DNA from: Stenopsyche tienmushanensis
Taxonomy: Eukaryota > Arthropoda > Insecta > Trichoptera > Stenopsychidae
DNA length: 64,000 bases
Assembly: GCA_008973525.1 (NCBI GenBank)
Contig: WACJ01000290.1
Coordinates: 124,001-188,000 of the forward strand
Reading direction: 5' to 3'
The notes beneath the pieces are model-generated. The model had not been told where the DNA came from. It searched no databases and worked only from the letters and a program-made list of their open reading frames with translations. Position numbers and translations under genes: made by a program. How positions within the stretch are numbered: position 1 is the first letter of the stretch; each line of letters starts with the position of its first letter. Positions 12,101-24,319 of this stretch are shown here, piece by piece.

Positions 12101-12384
12101 GTAAACGGGATGAATCTTTAGCAGTCGTGAGTATTAAAATTTTACTGCCATCATTAAATTAAATAAACGATTCAAACTTAACACGACTTTATTGTTTGCA
12201 GCCAATCGAGATACGCATCTTCCCTAATTTTTCGGAATCCACATCGACGGGCTCCGTCATCGAGTGCCTCTATAAATTGCATCAGAAAAATTCATCCACA
12301 TCATCGTCGAACGCAGTCTATTTAAATTCATTAAGCTTGATCCTTACGATGACGTTATTAATACTAATATATGTAAAACAATAG
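9187..12384 (+). CDS. DBH-like monooxygenase protein 1 (MOXD1) homologue, 5' exons missing
   Basis: Ten exons in frame: 9187-9330, 9410-9577, 9652-9925, 10003-10104, 10184-10347, 10422-10538, 10616-10917, 10995-11086, 11960-12126, 12202-12384, giving 570 residues. Family members are copper type II ascorbate-dependent monooxygenases of about 600 aa with an N-terminal DOMON domain, so only the signal peptide and DOMON start are missing. The first two exons are the rest of DOMON (VVVEFRRPLNTCDHDD). Copper-site residues: the CuM ligands are present (HAH in LLHAHSAKRK, Met in KQEMCLAF) and the third CuH His is present (MLEVHCEN), but the usual CuH His-His pair reads Arg-His (TVRHAVLYEC). The C-terminus is a Ser-rich spacer plus hydrophobic tail (SLILTMTLLILIYVKQ), as in GPI-anchored proteins. 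Intron 8 holds a LINE fragment. Substrate unknown. Confidence 0.93.
11440..11860 (-). mobile_element. LINE reverse transcriptase fragment in monooxygenase intron 8
   Basis: The minus strand reads VPQGSNL, PLLFNIFVNDI, LTFADDMKIFAKI and LDEYCSNNKLELN, the conserved order of non-LTR reverse transcriptase blocks including the catalytic F-A-D-D box. One stop interrupts it and no EN or other domains remain. It lies antisense to the host gene within the 873-bp intron 11087-11959. Confidence 0.85.
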
Positions 12385-13319
12385 TATTTTTGTTTGTTTT
12401 TGATGCTTAACAAAATGTGTTCGATCAAGGTAAATCATGACAGAACTGACAATGATATTTATATATATATATATAAATTATTATCTTGGCGTCATCTAAA
12501 TTTTAATTATTGACATTCAATGATTACGGAAAATCAACGACGAATGATGTAAATATCTTATTTAAGCATTATAGTATTACGAGCCTAACGTTATAAAGAT
12601 TTGTTGTGATTTTCCAATAACAAATGACCGTTAAATCAAATGAAGTTCCTTTTAATGCGTAGATTACTTTATAACCGAGCGCACGATCGATCTTTGCATG
12701 ATACAAATTGGAGAAAACCAAATATGTAAAATGATCATATTTAATAAAGTCAATATCGTCTATTTTTAAATATCTCATATACCGCGTAGTCGATAAAATA
12801 AAATCATTTAGTCACGAGTGATAGATTAAGAATACAGAAATTATAGCGAACGTATGAAAGTATTTTTGTAAAATAATTTATAAGTCACCAAGACATTTTG
12901 TTTCCTTTGATAGTCGTAAAAACGTATGATAATTATTGTTTCCTTTGTAAATATTTCTATTTATTAATGAATAGGGTATGATGTTTTTGTTATTTAGGAT
13001 AAGACGGAATGATTTCGGCGAAGTATGACTGCTGATGTACGCTCAAATTTAAGCCAATTTGAATATTGACCATCGTAATAATGAACACGAAAAACCAAAA
13101 TCTCAAATTGATGTTTATAATCGTAGGTATTTAATTGTACTTATACTTATTGTCTGTTACCTTGACCATGACTTCTATAGACTCTGTTGGCTGTTTGTTA
13201 AAAACAAATAAATATTTTTTTAATAATAAAATGCGTTTCCTTTCCGGCGAATCCCGAATTAATACGGCGTGCTTCAATGTAATTTTAAAATGGCACAATA
13301 AAATTGTATGTATTTAATA
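12385..13319. other. 3' flank of the monooxygenase homologue; nothing else recognised
   Basis: Contains a TATATATATATATAAA microsatellite near 12460 and AT-rich non-coding DNA. No exon or known repeat was identified. Confidence 0.4.
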
Positions 13320-13500
13320 TTACAATGCTTTGAAAGTGGCAATACTTCAATCAAATTCCCGCACCACAACATTAACCACGTCTGCCGAACCCTTAGCCAC
13401 TTTGTATCGAAAGTAGACGACGTTTATTTAACAATGATTAACATAAACTGCCTGTATACAAAAAAGCAGCTTTGTAGATTTTAATTTAATGCGGGTATTA
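13320..13500 (+). repeat. Dispersed repeat with CTTGTATCGAAAGTAGAC core, copy 2
   Basis: Matches the copy at 6535 through CACTTTGTATCGAAAGTAGA, the ATTAACATAAACTGCCTGTA block and AAAGCAGCTTTGTAGATTTT. Confidence 0.65.
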
Positions 13501-13789
13501 TCAATTTAATTCAACCTATGTAATAATATGTACTACCTTAATCAATCAATGTTATCATTAAACGATCATGCAAATATGACTATCAATAAACAGGAGCGCG
13601 CCTAGGAGTTTGACCGCCTATATTTTTCATTGCAATTTTAAATAGATAGGAAAATAGATTGTATCTATGAAATATATAAATACTTTTTTATTTGAATGTA
13701 ACACTTTTATTTGAAAAACGACATTTTCATTTGGATTATCTAATTTATAAATTATGTTAAATTTGAAGAAAAATATTTTAGAAAAATTT

Positions 13790-13960
13790 GTTTGCTGAGT
13801 ATATATTCATATACCATTCATCCGATTGCGATGAAACTTTGGTGAGTTATTGGACGCGTATCCAAGAAAGTTTTTAAATAAGCACACGCATTGTTTGTGC
13901 GCGGAATTTATTTTGCGAGACGTTTAACAGATGGACCATGTCAATGTCGGTAAATTATAA
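13790..13960 (+). repeat. Dispersed repeat containing ACCATTCATCCGATTGCGAT
   Basis: Reverse complement of the segment at about 30600-30750 and related to 51060-51330: ACCATTCATCCGATTGCGAT, TGAAACTTT, a TTATTGG block and GAGACGTTTAAC appear in the same order. Confidence 0.65.
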
Positions 13961-14159
13961 AAAATTTACAGCATATATAGAAAATCAAATTCCATTACAT
14001 AAAGCAATTTTATTTTTCTGTCTTTATTCACAAATAAAAATAATTAGGTTCCTGATAATGGGCCAAACAAACTAAATATGGGCTTAATAATGGTCCATTA
14101 AATACAGGATGCGGCAGGGAAACTTCCTTATTTGAAATGCGTGTCATGAAGCGAGTCAT

Positions 14160-14500
14160 TATGAAAACGGTGGGTTACTGCTCATTGGAAAGAGTGGGAC
14201 CTACGTGCGACTGTTTGGTATGCACTGTCCGGAACAGGTACCATTGGATCATGGTTTTTCGAAGAAAACGGTCATACAGACCATCAAAGCTTGAAGAAAT
14301 GGATGTGTGGGATGTCTGGTTTCAGCAAGACGCGACATAACTTTTTTTGTGCGACTATCTGAAATCCCTAGTCTACAGCGACCGTCCAAGGACCATACAA
14401 GGCTCAATTGAAGAACAATATTCAGGCTCCTATCGATAACATGCTCGTTGATATGCTGAAGAGTGAAGAGAGGCTTCAAAACTCCATTATCTCAACACTA
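14160..14500 (+). mobile_element. Degenerate IS630/mariner-superfamily transposase fragment
   Basis: Translated pieces read EWDLRATVWYALSGTGTIGS, WFFEENG, WFQQDAT (catalytic Asp context), then a proline-poor segment and LKNNIQAPIDNMLVDMLK, matching the C-terminal half of Tc1/mariner-superfamily transposases in order. Several frameshifts and a stop occur. The ends were not located. Confidence 0.75.
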
Positions 14501-14796
14501 CGCGCTATCTCCTATAATAGTTTTATTCGTTTTAAAATTAAGGTAGCTTCCCTGACATTCTTCTTCCATCATCATTTTACTAATATTATTGTAATCCCAA
14601 ATTAATTCGAATAATCCATCCTAAACTATTTGATCATCAACCGCATAATAATTTCAAATACATTTTCAAAACATGTGGCAATCTGATCTATAATAATATT
14701 TTCAATCTTAACACAGATTCATAATATCATAACTTAATTAGTTATCTTCCCTAATCTATTTACAATATATATATTGTGCGTGCTTCGTATTTAGTA

Positions 14797-14979
14797 CAGA
14801 CAATCCTCTTATAGCGTCCACGTCTATAGATTTTCCTATAGCGTTTGCGTTGTCTTTTATGTAAGCAAATGGCCAAAAACATAAGGTTACACGTACAAAT
14901 TTTGTATGGTCCCTAACTTTCTATATCGTTTTATTTCTATAGCGTGGTCCCTATCCTGACGCTATAGAAGGGTTGACTG
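14797..14979. mobile_element. 183-bp MITE with CAG...CTG termini at TA
   Basis: Left end CAGACAATCCTCTTATAGCG and right end CGCTATAGAAGGGTTGACTG are inverted repeats with few mismatches and each is flanked by TA. The centre contains GCAAATGGCC and a second copy of the CTATAGCG motif. It is related to 4844-4943. Pogo/Tigger-like affiliation is inferred from the TA target and termini. Confidence 0.75.
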
Positions 14980-14984
14980 TACAG

Positions 14985-15921
14985 CTGACAATCAACGATT
15001 TCATATATAGCAATTTGTATATATATTATTTCATATTTATAAGCATATAAAAATCTTTTCCTATAATTAGCAAACATAGATAACACGCGAAATTCATTGG
15101 ATGCACAATAAATATTTTTACCTCGAAGGATATAAAAGAGCTCCGGGATTATAAAAAATATTCAGTTTCTATTCCATGTCTATAATTTTATTTTTTAATC
15201 ACAGTGCGTTCAATTATTTACAATGAACGCCATACTTGTAAAATTCAAACATGCTTATTATTAGCAGATACATATACAATTTTATCACACAAACACCAAA
15301 TTTGTTCATATTCGTAATACATTATCGATTAGAAAATCTAAAGACCTATAAAAGTTCTATTTTCCAGACCGAAAATTTTGAGTTTTCAATAAACATGCAA
15401 AAGACATATCCAATAATCATTACAAAACATTGAAGAGTCCAAGTTTTCAGATAATTCGTTGTTTTTTTTATTGTATTATGTAGCATATATTTTGAATCTG
15501 CTGTATGCTTAATTATCATTCGTGAACTAATTAATTTACGGGGATATAAAGGACTAAAGGAATATGTTTTTGAATTATATTCCAGGTAAATAATGTACAT
15601 TTTAATGTGAAGAGCTGCTGTTGAATCGGCTTATGATTTTTTAAGATTCGGCAGATTCAAAATTAAGTAACAAATTAAAAAATAGCTATTCTATCCAAAT
15701 ACATTTGGGGTTTTGCCTTCGTTAGCTGACTACTAGTAAAATACACATTATTTTAAAAATGTGATATATTATTAATTGTGTACATTGAATGATTTTCATA
15801 TTTTGGCTAGTAAAGAGAATTTTTAAAAATATTCTCTAATGTTACATAACATTTATAGGAAGAAAGCGAACTCTGCCTATTAATTTTAATGTATCTTATC
15901 ACCGTTAAAACTGTTCTACAT
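14985..15921. other. AT-rich intergenic DNA downstream of ING3
   Basis: No exon or repeat family was recognised. Short open frames on both strands (for example 15251-15433 and 15346-15600) overlap each other and show no family signature. Confidence 0.4.
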
Positions 15922-15927
15922 TTTATT
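15922..15927 (-). terminator. Candidate ING3 polyadenylation signal
   Basis: AATAAA on the minus strand, 325 bp past the ING3 stop codon. Other candidates may exist, so this is a plausible 3' end only. Confidence 0.35.
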
Positions 15928-16251
15928 TGTAACATAATACGTTACAAAACATTTACATATCCATACTAATATACGCCATGGCTAACTACAATTAATATTA
16001 TTTAATATAAAAAATGTTCAATTGTAATCGGCACTAAAATATGACTAAATAGGAACACTAAATCCTGTCTATTACACTATCGATAGAAATTCATCGTACA
16101 ATCGACAGTTTTACTATTTACAAATTATGAATTTCTAAGCCACTTTTTTCATCTATATACAATTAATCACTGACTTTAAAAATGCAACACTTCTTTATAA
16201 GCATTATGATCAATAAAAAACATAGTCTGAATCAGTCTTATTAACGATTAC

Positions 16252-19200
16252 TCAATTTTTTCGATTCCCTCTCCGACGCATGTTGGTTAAGCATTGAGGG
16301 CAATACCATTTTCCTTTGGGGGGCGCAGTTACGCTGACGCAAGGATAATGGAACCACTCGAAGGGACACTGGAAATATAACGGCACACGGATTAAAACGC
16401 ATTTTATCACAGATACATCACCAAATTTAAAGCCAAATTCATTAAAGATAAAAACGTGTAAGTTGATATGAAAGATTACCTCTTCATTATCGCACGCAAC
16501 CATGTCTCCGTACGAAACTTGATTGCAAATGCAATAACGAGGTTCATTAGGATCAAGTGCCCAATCACCATCGGCAATGGATTCTTCGAGAGGCATTGAT
16601 GTGATTGGCGCAGCATTAGAAACGCCTACATTGCCCACACTATAAAAATGATCAACAACATTTTCAATAATCACAAATATAATATTCTATCCTAGACAAA
16701 ACACGTTGTAAAAATATCAATATATCCATCCTGTATTGAAAAATAACCAAAACTTTTATAGTGTATCCGTTAAATATATAAGAATCGCCAATCAACTCTT
16801 AATCATTATCTATTTTATGAATCACATGAACATCATTTTATTTATAAAGTCCGTAATATCTTTGTTTCATTGTAACATAAAAATAATTATGAATCGAATT
16901 TAACCTTTGAGTCGGAGATGACGATCTGCTTATTGAAGATGCTAGCGTTTGTTGAGCATGAAGTATAACATTTCCACCGGCGGATGATCCTCCATAGCTC
17001 GTTTTTCTAAAAAGTAATAAATTAATCAAATATTATTTCTAAAATATATAAATATACAATCAAAATGCAGTCATATCTAGCGTTTTTTGTTAAATATAGG
17101 GCAAAGCCATAACGAGGGTATGAAGCACCCGTGGCAAGTATCTAACTTGCGCCAATCCCCCCCCTCCCAGAAAGTCAAATAATACTATTATAAATGCAAT
17201 AAATTCAATATCTCTATAACGTGTATTTTAAAATAATATAGTCTCAAAAGTACCCGACAACATCATAATCATAGAAGATCCCAGGTAGGCATTTATCCCT
17301 GAAAATGCCCTATAAAAGAACAGAGTGGCCACAAGATCTATGTGTCCGACCAGTCCGCTTTTCAGACCGCTGACATGACGAAAAAACGCCTTGCAATCGT
17401 CGCCATACCCGAACAAATCTACAGAATTATTACACACTCTCATTACAAAACGAAGTTATCCGAAGAAAACTGATCTGATTGGGTTGTTTAAATTAAACAA
17501 TCAATCGAAAATATTGTCTTTATATTATTGCGGGCTTATGCCGGACTAGGTTGGCCTAATGTTTAAGCGTTTAATGGCCATGTAAAAAAAACTATGCAAC
17601 TCTCGACTGGGTCGGCATTCTGTGTTTTGCGCCCAAAGCCCAGTTGCGCCCTGGGCAGGCGCCTGCATTGCTAACCCCTTATTACGGCCCTGATGTAGGG
17701 TATAAAAGGGCAAAATTCATTTAAAAGCGAAAATTATCGCTTATTATTAGCATTAAGAATATTCAAGTCATAGTGTTTAATATTATAGTGCTTTAATCAA
17801 GTTCCCGCGCTTCACCTTTAGCCACGTTTACCGAAGCCCTAGCCTACCTTGTATCGAAAGTAGACAACGTTTATTTATTAATAATTAACGTAAACTACCT
17901 GTATACAAAAAAGCAGCTTTGTAGATTTTAATTTAATGCCGGTATTATAAATTCAATTCGGTCTGCTTCATGTATTATGATGATGAACAAATGGATTAGC
18001 TACGAAAAGAGCTTAATTTGAGCCCAAATCCTCCTACTCTAAACTGAGCTTGGGCTTGAATAAGAGAATGTTGTGTATATGGTAGGATATCCAAGGACCA
18101 ATACATTATGAGCTTTGGAAACCTAACGAAAAAGCTCAATTCGGAAGGATATTGCCAGCAAATGGATGACTAGCACAAAGAACCCAAGGAGAACTACTTG
18201 AGTTCTTCGTTGAAATTGCCATCACATCGGCAAGAGGTCATTAATAACAACGGAAATTATATTGTACAATAAATACTATTAAATGTGTGAAAAATTTATT
18301 ATTTCTTTCACTTCACAAATGGACAGATCTTTCCGATAGACCTAATATTAATAATATTGTCGTCAAAAAATTTAAACTTCTTTCTACAAATTAAACAAAA
18401 ATAGCTTGTAACTTGGGTTAACCGTCAAAATAACAATGGGCTAAATAATAGTCAGAAAATAAAGAATGACTGCAATGATTTTGCCGAAAATTCATACTTC
18501 TTATGCCGCCTAGATGCCGACGAGCTAGATCCTTGAGCATGAGAATGTACATGCACGGCAGGTGAATTTACAGAAGGAAGGGACGATAATGCTTCATGAT
18601 GCTGTACTGCTTGAAGGGCTTGCTGTGCTGCACCGGCTAAATCTCGCCCCAACTGAAGTTCTCCAGGTCCCAATACAGCAGCACCAATACCAACGCCGAC
18701 GCCGCCACTACCCGAATGAATAGCTTCATAGGATGCTTTTAAAGAAGCAGTTCTTCTACCTTGTTGCATCTTAAATATAAATAAATAAATCAGCACGCGC
18801 GTCATTTTAAAACATCTAACAAATAAATCACGCCAAGCAAAAATACCTGTTGAGTGGCTGCAATGGCTTGGCTAGCAGCTGCTGCGATTGCGGTGCCAGC
18901 ACCCATATGACCTAAAGAATATGCCCCCGGTGTGTTGCTTTCGGCAACGGCACGCCCGACAGCAGCCTGCATTAATTTTGAACATATTTCAAAATTAACG
19001 AGTTCAATTATAATACATCAACTCTCGGAGATTTTAGCATCTTTACCTGAATAGCTAAATCCGTTCTTGATAGGGCTAATGGCGCTGTGGCAGCGACTAA
19101 TGTTCGCCCTTCATTTCGATTTATACCCCCACAACTACCTAAACCGGATTCGCTTGTTCTATTACCGGTGCCACCTACGGAGCTTACGCTACCCGTCCAG

Positions 19201-22200
19201 CTATCACGACGCTTTTCAGGACGGACTCTATACCTTTAATATAAAAATTAATATTTATAAATAAAGGTTAATATCATGGATCCAGTCTTAGCTTTTATTA
19301 AATATCCTTTTAATAATTAAAACTGAAAATTATTTGTCATATTTCCTTATAAAATTGACTGCGTATCACAAATCTTTTTCATTTTTAAATATTAATACGG
19401 ATTTTTAAGCTCATTGTTTTATATCTTCACCTATTTTCTTTATGTTGGTGACTAGTCTGTACCGATTGTACAATAGACGGTGGCGGAACATCGAGTTCGA
19501 GTGAGCGTTTTTCTAATACTTCCGTAATACCTTTATTATCGGCTTCTAATTCGCATTTGAATTTATATAATTCAGTGTCTAAAATTAAAAGTCATAGATG
19601 TTACGAACCGTCACAAGCTGATGTGCGATGTTTAATTCTAAAAAATCGTAAACATAGCAATTTACCCAATCTACGTAAATATCTATCCACTAATTCATAC
19701 AAGTCATTTGCTATTTGAACTTTTTCATCGGCGTCCTCTAGCGTTTTATTATAGGATCGACGAATATCGTTGAATTCGACGTTCATTTGATCCGCATTCA
19801 CGTCGGCTCTCCGACAGTTGGAAAATAATGCTTTCACTCGTTTGTCTAACGTGTCCATGCTGTCTGTAATGCAAAAATATTGTTAATAGCGTGCGAATTC
19901 ATCGATGTGATTAAAGCCTCCACGGACACGTCTGCATTGTGCATCATTTTCGGTATGAAAAATCAATGCATAATGCAGACGTGTCCGCGAACGCGTTAAT
20001 ATACGATAACTCACTTTGAACTGAGAGATCTAGCTCCCTCATTTCTGTAAATCTATCGCGTAATTCTTGAGGCAGATGCTCGATCACTGAAACACAATAC
20101 AATATTATAGTCGAGATGCAAAAATATATTTTTAGCAAATGTTAACTTAATCGATATAATAAATAAAATAATACATACATAATATAAATTAAATATCAGG
20201 AAGTGTCTTCTTATTATAAAAAAATCAAATATTTAGTCGTTATTTAGAATATCACAATAGTTTATATCAAATCCTATTTATATTATATAGATTGATTTTT
20301 AATCGATTTAAATATAAAATAAATCAAAATTTGTAGTAGTAAGATATAACTTATAGTTTATCGTATCAGTCAGTATGTTAATATTCAATCATAACGAAAC
20401 ATTTCTCTCTGGTAAGTTATGTTATTAGTGTGAATATAGAATATATAAAGTAAGTTTATCTACGAGTATCAGTATGATTGTGTATTAAACGCTTTAAATG
20501 TTCCATTTACGTGATGTATTTTAAGTGATCAATGATGAAAATAAGTTTTAAATGTTTGAAATGCAAATTAATAACGTCATTCAGTATTGAGTAAAGTAAA
20601 AAATCTGTATTGTATTTGAAAATTATTATAAAAACAGTGGTAGTGTTACAAACAAACCGGTAGTGCCAAAAATACATGCCGTTTTTACACTTTTGTTTAG
20701 AAAAGTTATAAAAAAACACAAGATTTGAAACAGTTAATTCTAATGTTATAATATTTTTTATCGAGTGCCCGTAAAATCATTTGTCGTGAGATCATCAGGC
20801 TGCATAAAGCCGGATAACGACGTTCTACAAAATTTGGCAGAAATCCGGGTCTTTCCATTGACGGATTATCTGAGACGTGGAACTCACTCGTGTCGTGATG
20901 CAAGACACAGCGTCATCTTGCATCACGACAACGCGAGACACCATTCTCTTCTTATCATTTACATGAAAAAAAGGACGAGGGATTTCCGATTAAGTACCCA
21001 ATGTCATGCACGAGGAGACACTAAGGGTCATTAAGAAGCTTATAAATAATAAAACTCCAAGACCCAATAATATATTCACAGATATCCTTAAAAACATTGG
21101 AGAAGACGGATACCGCACACTACATCTAATATCCAAATCAATGGATCGACTCTAATTATTCTTATACACAAAAAGGGTTCAACAAGCAAATGCGAAAATT
21201 ATCAAACAATTTCTCTAATTGCCAGCAAAATAATGCTACACATTCTACAGGATAGATTGAAATACTTCACAGAATGGCAAATACCCAAAGAACAGTCCGG
21301 GTTTGTGCGTTATGTGTCCAATGTTCACAGGCCTTTGACTGTGTAAGATGGGATATTCTGTGGAATGTGCTTGTGGAAATGGGAGTCCCTAGACACCTAA
21401 TAAAAATGATATTAATGGATCGTCACAAATAAAAATTGACGATACCCTATCATCAGAGTGCTTTAAAACAGAGAAGGGTTTAAGACAGGGTTACGTTCTG
21501 TCTCCACTGCCTTTTAATACATACGGGGAATATATAATAAGACATGCACTAGATGGCTGGGAAGGAGGGATCTCCATAGGGGGGGAAAAATTAGTAACTC
21601 ATAGCGGCCAACGAGGAAGAGCTCAAACATTTACTGCATCACGTTGAAGTGGAAACATGGACGCTGCACAAAAAATAAAGATAAACAATCCCTTTCCATC
21701 GACTGCCAAAAGAACCAACCAGTCCATTCTAACTAACGTTCACTACGAAGATGGAGCGACCAAATGAAGAATGCAACCGACTCAACCCTCACTATAACCC
21801 TGCGGACGACGGAAGACAGGGGTGGCTAGAAGGACGTGGTTCGGAAACAGACAAAATCTATATAGTCATAATCACGATTGAAACGAAAAGAAACAAGATA
21901 GACAGTGATATTATATTAGTTAAATGGCTGGACAATCAACTCGTGAATCTAATGTCAAATTTCAATGGAAAGGATGAAGAAGATGAAGTGAAGCGCTGGG
22001 ACAAAATGAAATCGAGCTATATACAAATACCTAGACCAGAAATTATAAAACGCAAACAAGGGTGGACTTACTAGATCAAATGACAAGTTACCATAGGATA
22101 TTTATTAGATTTAGGAAAAAGACCCTGAGAATGATATTCTATGTTGTTGACCTAGCTTTAGTGAACGGTTGATCTGTATATAAAAAAGACTGTGAAATAC

Positions 22201-24319
22201 ATGGAATACAAAAAATATTCCTTGATTTGCTACATTTTCGCCTCAGGGTGGCATTCAAAGCACTGAAAAAAGTCACCGATACTACCGGAATATCCTGAAA
22301 CTAAACAAACGTCATTGTTGGTTTAACCAGTTTAAAAATGGGAATAGGGAACTCAAGGACATCAGTCAAAAAGAACTATGCTAAAGATTAGAAAATGATA
22401 TCCTGAAGTCGAGGGTGGAATCAGATCTTCGCCAAACAATCAAGAATTTATTGTTGAAGATTAGCTGTCCATGATCTTTAATTAGGGATCATATTCGTTA
22501 CATAGAAAAGTTGCACAAATAAGCAATTTTGATTCCCCGTGAATTGCCCCAGACGACGCTCGATCTATGGCATATAATCAATGCATCAATCAATATTAAC
22601 AATAAAAAGATTACTATCTTTTCTGAGCATGCGTTAAGTCGTAAAGAATTAGCAACGCTGAAGAAGTAAAAACGCACATGGAAAAGTGGACTTGAATTGA
22701 AAAATTACCTTTATGCTGGCAAAAGGTGATAGAAAATGATGGGGAAAATAGAAAGACGAAGAAAAGTATGCGTCAAAATTTTTCTCCCCCGCAATAAAGT
22801 ATGCGACGACGAGAAAACGTCCAGCGGAAGAAATTCAGTACAACGACCACCGTTGTAAACATCCAAATTACAAAGGGCGCTTTTATGTATAATGCCATTG
22901 GTGTAAGATACATTTATGTTTTACTAGAAAAAAACATTGTTTTTCAAGTTTTCATAATAATTTAATTTGAAAAACAGTGTTTTTTCTAGTGAAATACATC
23001 TTTATAATATAATAAAGTTTGGTAATTGTAAAACATTGTTTTTATACACCGGTTTGAAAATTTAAAAATAATTTTACATACTTCCAGCCCATATGTACAT
23101 TGCAATGTACATGCTATATTTTTCTGAAAAATTAACTTAGAAGAAAAAACAAACAATTTTCCTGCACGTTCGTTCCAGATAACATATTTTTAAGGGGAAA
23201 AAGTTGAAGAAAACTCCTAAATTGAAGAATTTCTACAACAGCGGAATTCAAAAACTGTTAACCGGATGGCAAACTGTAATAAATTCAAAGCGAGGAATAT
23301 ATTATAAAACGGCACGTATTTTTGGCACTACCGATATATCAACAGCATTTGTAAGTGTTGGAATAAAGCTGAATTGTATTAATGAATGATCTTACATGAT
23401 TCATGAAAAAATTAAAAGACAATCAAAAGTTTAAATATTTTATTTTTAATATAAAAAAATATAAATTGAAATCCACATTAAGCACGAACAAAACAACTTA
23501 AATCCTTTTTACAAAAACGGTATTTACGTGCGCTACAAAATCCCACTGACGAGTTGTTCGGTCTGAATTCACGTATTCATATATGGATATAAAATTTGAT
23601 GAGGTACGTTATGTCAATTTCATAAATTATTGCGTATTCGGTACATTGTATAATAAATTTAAGTCGATTGCTAATCAAAACAATGAGACGTTTACCCAAA
23701 TAAATATAGAATTACCGATGAGAAAGAACGGAGTTGTATTAATGAATTGTACATCTAAAACAGGTATTCAAACCCCATGAAGATAAATAAATACTCCTTA
23801 AACTAATAATACTTCTGTGTTATAAAATAGACGTCTCATAACACTTCAACTTTAAAATGCATATAACAAATATACACAACACCAATAGAAGCCATATATA
23901 TTCAACATCTATCTAACGTCGAATGTTTCACGGTGTAAAATTATATAAATATGAAATAACTACGTTTTATTTGAACGGTATTACACTCAGTTATGCATTG
24001 CAAAATATTAAATGCATCGAAGACCGATACAATTTGCTGAAATTATATCTGTCTAATATCATGATCACTGTAAATATTAAGGTTGATATGTTCAATAATA
24101 ATATATTTTATGATTTTGGGTTTGGGACCATTGAAAATGATCAGTTTGAGGATATGTATTTAATTTAAATGCTAGTCAAAGTGACGTCACAAAGTGAACA
24201 GAAACGGTTCGAATAGTGCGCGCATAGCGTAAGGTTGGTAGCCCTGCAGGCGTGGATACGGATCTAGCGGACGCGGTTCCCGAGCACTCACTCTCGAGGT
24301 AGTCCTCCAGGTAAAGCAT
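16252..24319 (-). CDS. ING3: Inhibitor of growth protein 3 (ING3), complete
   Basis: Ten exons on the minus strand: 24319-24292, 20086-20015, 19863-19666, 19578-19431, 19227-19047, 18966-18847, 18769-18498, 17006-16905, 16639-16480, 16368-16252. They sum to 1,398 nt, 465 codons plus TGA, with every phase closing. The N-terminus MLYLEDYLE, joined across a 4.2-kb intron to MIEHLPQELRDRFTEMRE, matches the ING3 ING domain, followed by KTLEDADEKVQIANDLYELV and ELEADNKGITEVLEKRSLEL. A variable Ser/Ala/Gly/His-rich middle precedes a C4HC3 PHD finger at about residues 410-453 (CICNQVSYGDMVACD, then CPFEWFHYPC and KGKWYCPQC). ING3 is a TIP60/NuA4 acetyltransferase subunit whose PHD finger reads H3K4me3; the finger residues seem intact. 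Human ING3 is 418 aa. Introns hold a hAT element, MITE, LINE and mariner pieces. Confidence 0.97.
17102..17692. mobile_element. 591-bp hAT-like element in ING3 intron 7
   Basis: Ends CAAAGCCATAACGAGGG and the inverse of CAGGGCCGTAATAAGGGG are inverted repeats, flanked by ATATAGGG (17094-17101) and ATGTAGGG (17693-17700), an 8-bp duplication with one mismatch. The interior carries the mariner-family piece with AAAAGTACCCG and CCAGTCCGCTTTTCAGACCG, so it is a composite. No intact transposase. It lies between ING3 exons 7 and 8. Confidence 0.8.
17740..17950 (+). repeat. Dispersed repeat with CTTGTATCGAAAGTAGAC core, copy 3
   Basis: Contains CACGTTTACCGAAGCCCTAG, CTTGTATCGAAAGTAGACAA and AAAGCAGCTTTGTAGATTTT in the family order. 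Located in ING3 intron 7. Confidence 0.7.
19911..19999. mobile_element. Palindromic MITE, copy 2, in ING3 intron 2
   Basis: The arms CACGGACACGTCTGCATT and AATGCAGACGTGTCCGCG are inverted around a centre containing ATCATTTTCGGTATGAAAAA. It is the same element as 1406-1494 and occupies most of the 151-bp intron between ING3 exons 2 and 3. Confidence 0.75.
20870..20965 (+). mobile_element. Mariner transposase scrap with an exact 14-bp inverted repeat
   Basis: The frame reads CRDARHSVILHHDNARHHS, the catalytic D of mariner transposases (consensus HDNARPH). GTCGTGATGCAAGA at 20892-20905 is repeated in perfect inverse at 20916-20929 with a 10-nt loop. The rest of the element is missing or unrecognisable. 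It lies in ING3 intron 1. Confidence 0.6.
21000..22130 (+). mobile_element. Degenerate LINE reverse transcriptase in ING3 intron 1
   Basis: Translated fragments in order: FDCVRWDILWNVLVEMGVPR, HLIKMILMD, then across a frameshift GLRQG-VLSPL-FN and a DGWEGGISIGG-like block, then MERPNEECNRLNPHYNPAD and a basic tail. This is the palm and thumb order of a non-LTR reverse transcriptase. Many frameshifts and stops; the 5' part is absent. Sense is opposite to ING3. Confidence 0.75.
22655..23390 (+). mobile_element. Two mariner C-terminal scraps and a palindrome
   Basis: At about 22655-22760 the frame reads EEVKTHMEKW and LCWQKVIENDGE, the C-terminus of mariner transposase. At 23204-23330 KNFYNSGIQKLLTGWQTVIN gives a similar C-terminus from another copy. 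Between them 22921-22947 (start TTACTAGAAAAAAACATTG) is repeated in inverse at about 22966-22993 with few mismatches, forming a long hairpin. All lie in ING3 intron 1. Confidence 0.55.
23400..24180. other. Part of ING3 intron 1 without recognised feature
   Basis: Short open frames (23583-23780, 23923-24168) have no recognised homology, no splice context and AT-driven composition. Confidence 0.4.
24181..24190. promoter_or_regulatory. Palindromic CRE-like site GTGACGTCAC
   Basis: A perfect CREB/ATF-type palindrome lies 102 bp inside ING3 intron 1, at the edge of the GC-rich island. Sites of this kind are frequent in bidirectional housekeeping promoters. Function is inferred from the motif alone. 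Confidence 0.4.

Noticed and set aside
16252..16674. A 140-residue stand-alone PHD protein
   Set aside because: The open frame includes intron 16479-16369; splicing restores the C4HC3 spacing of ING3.
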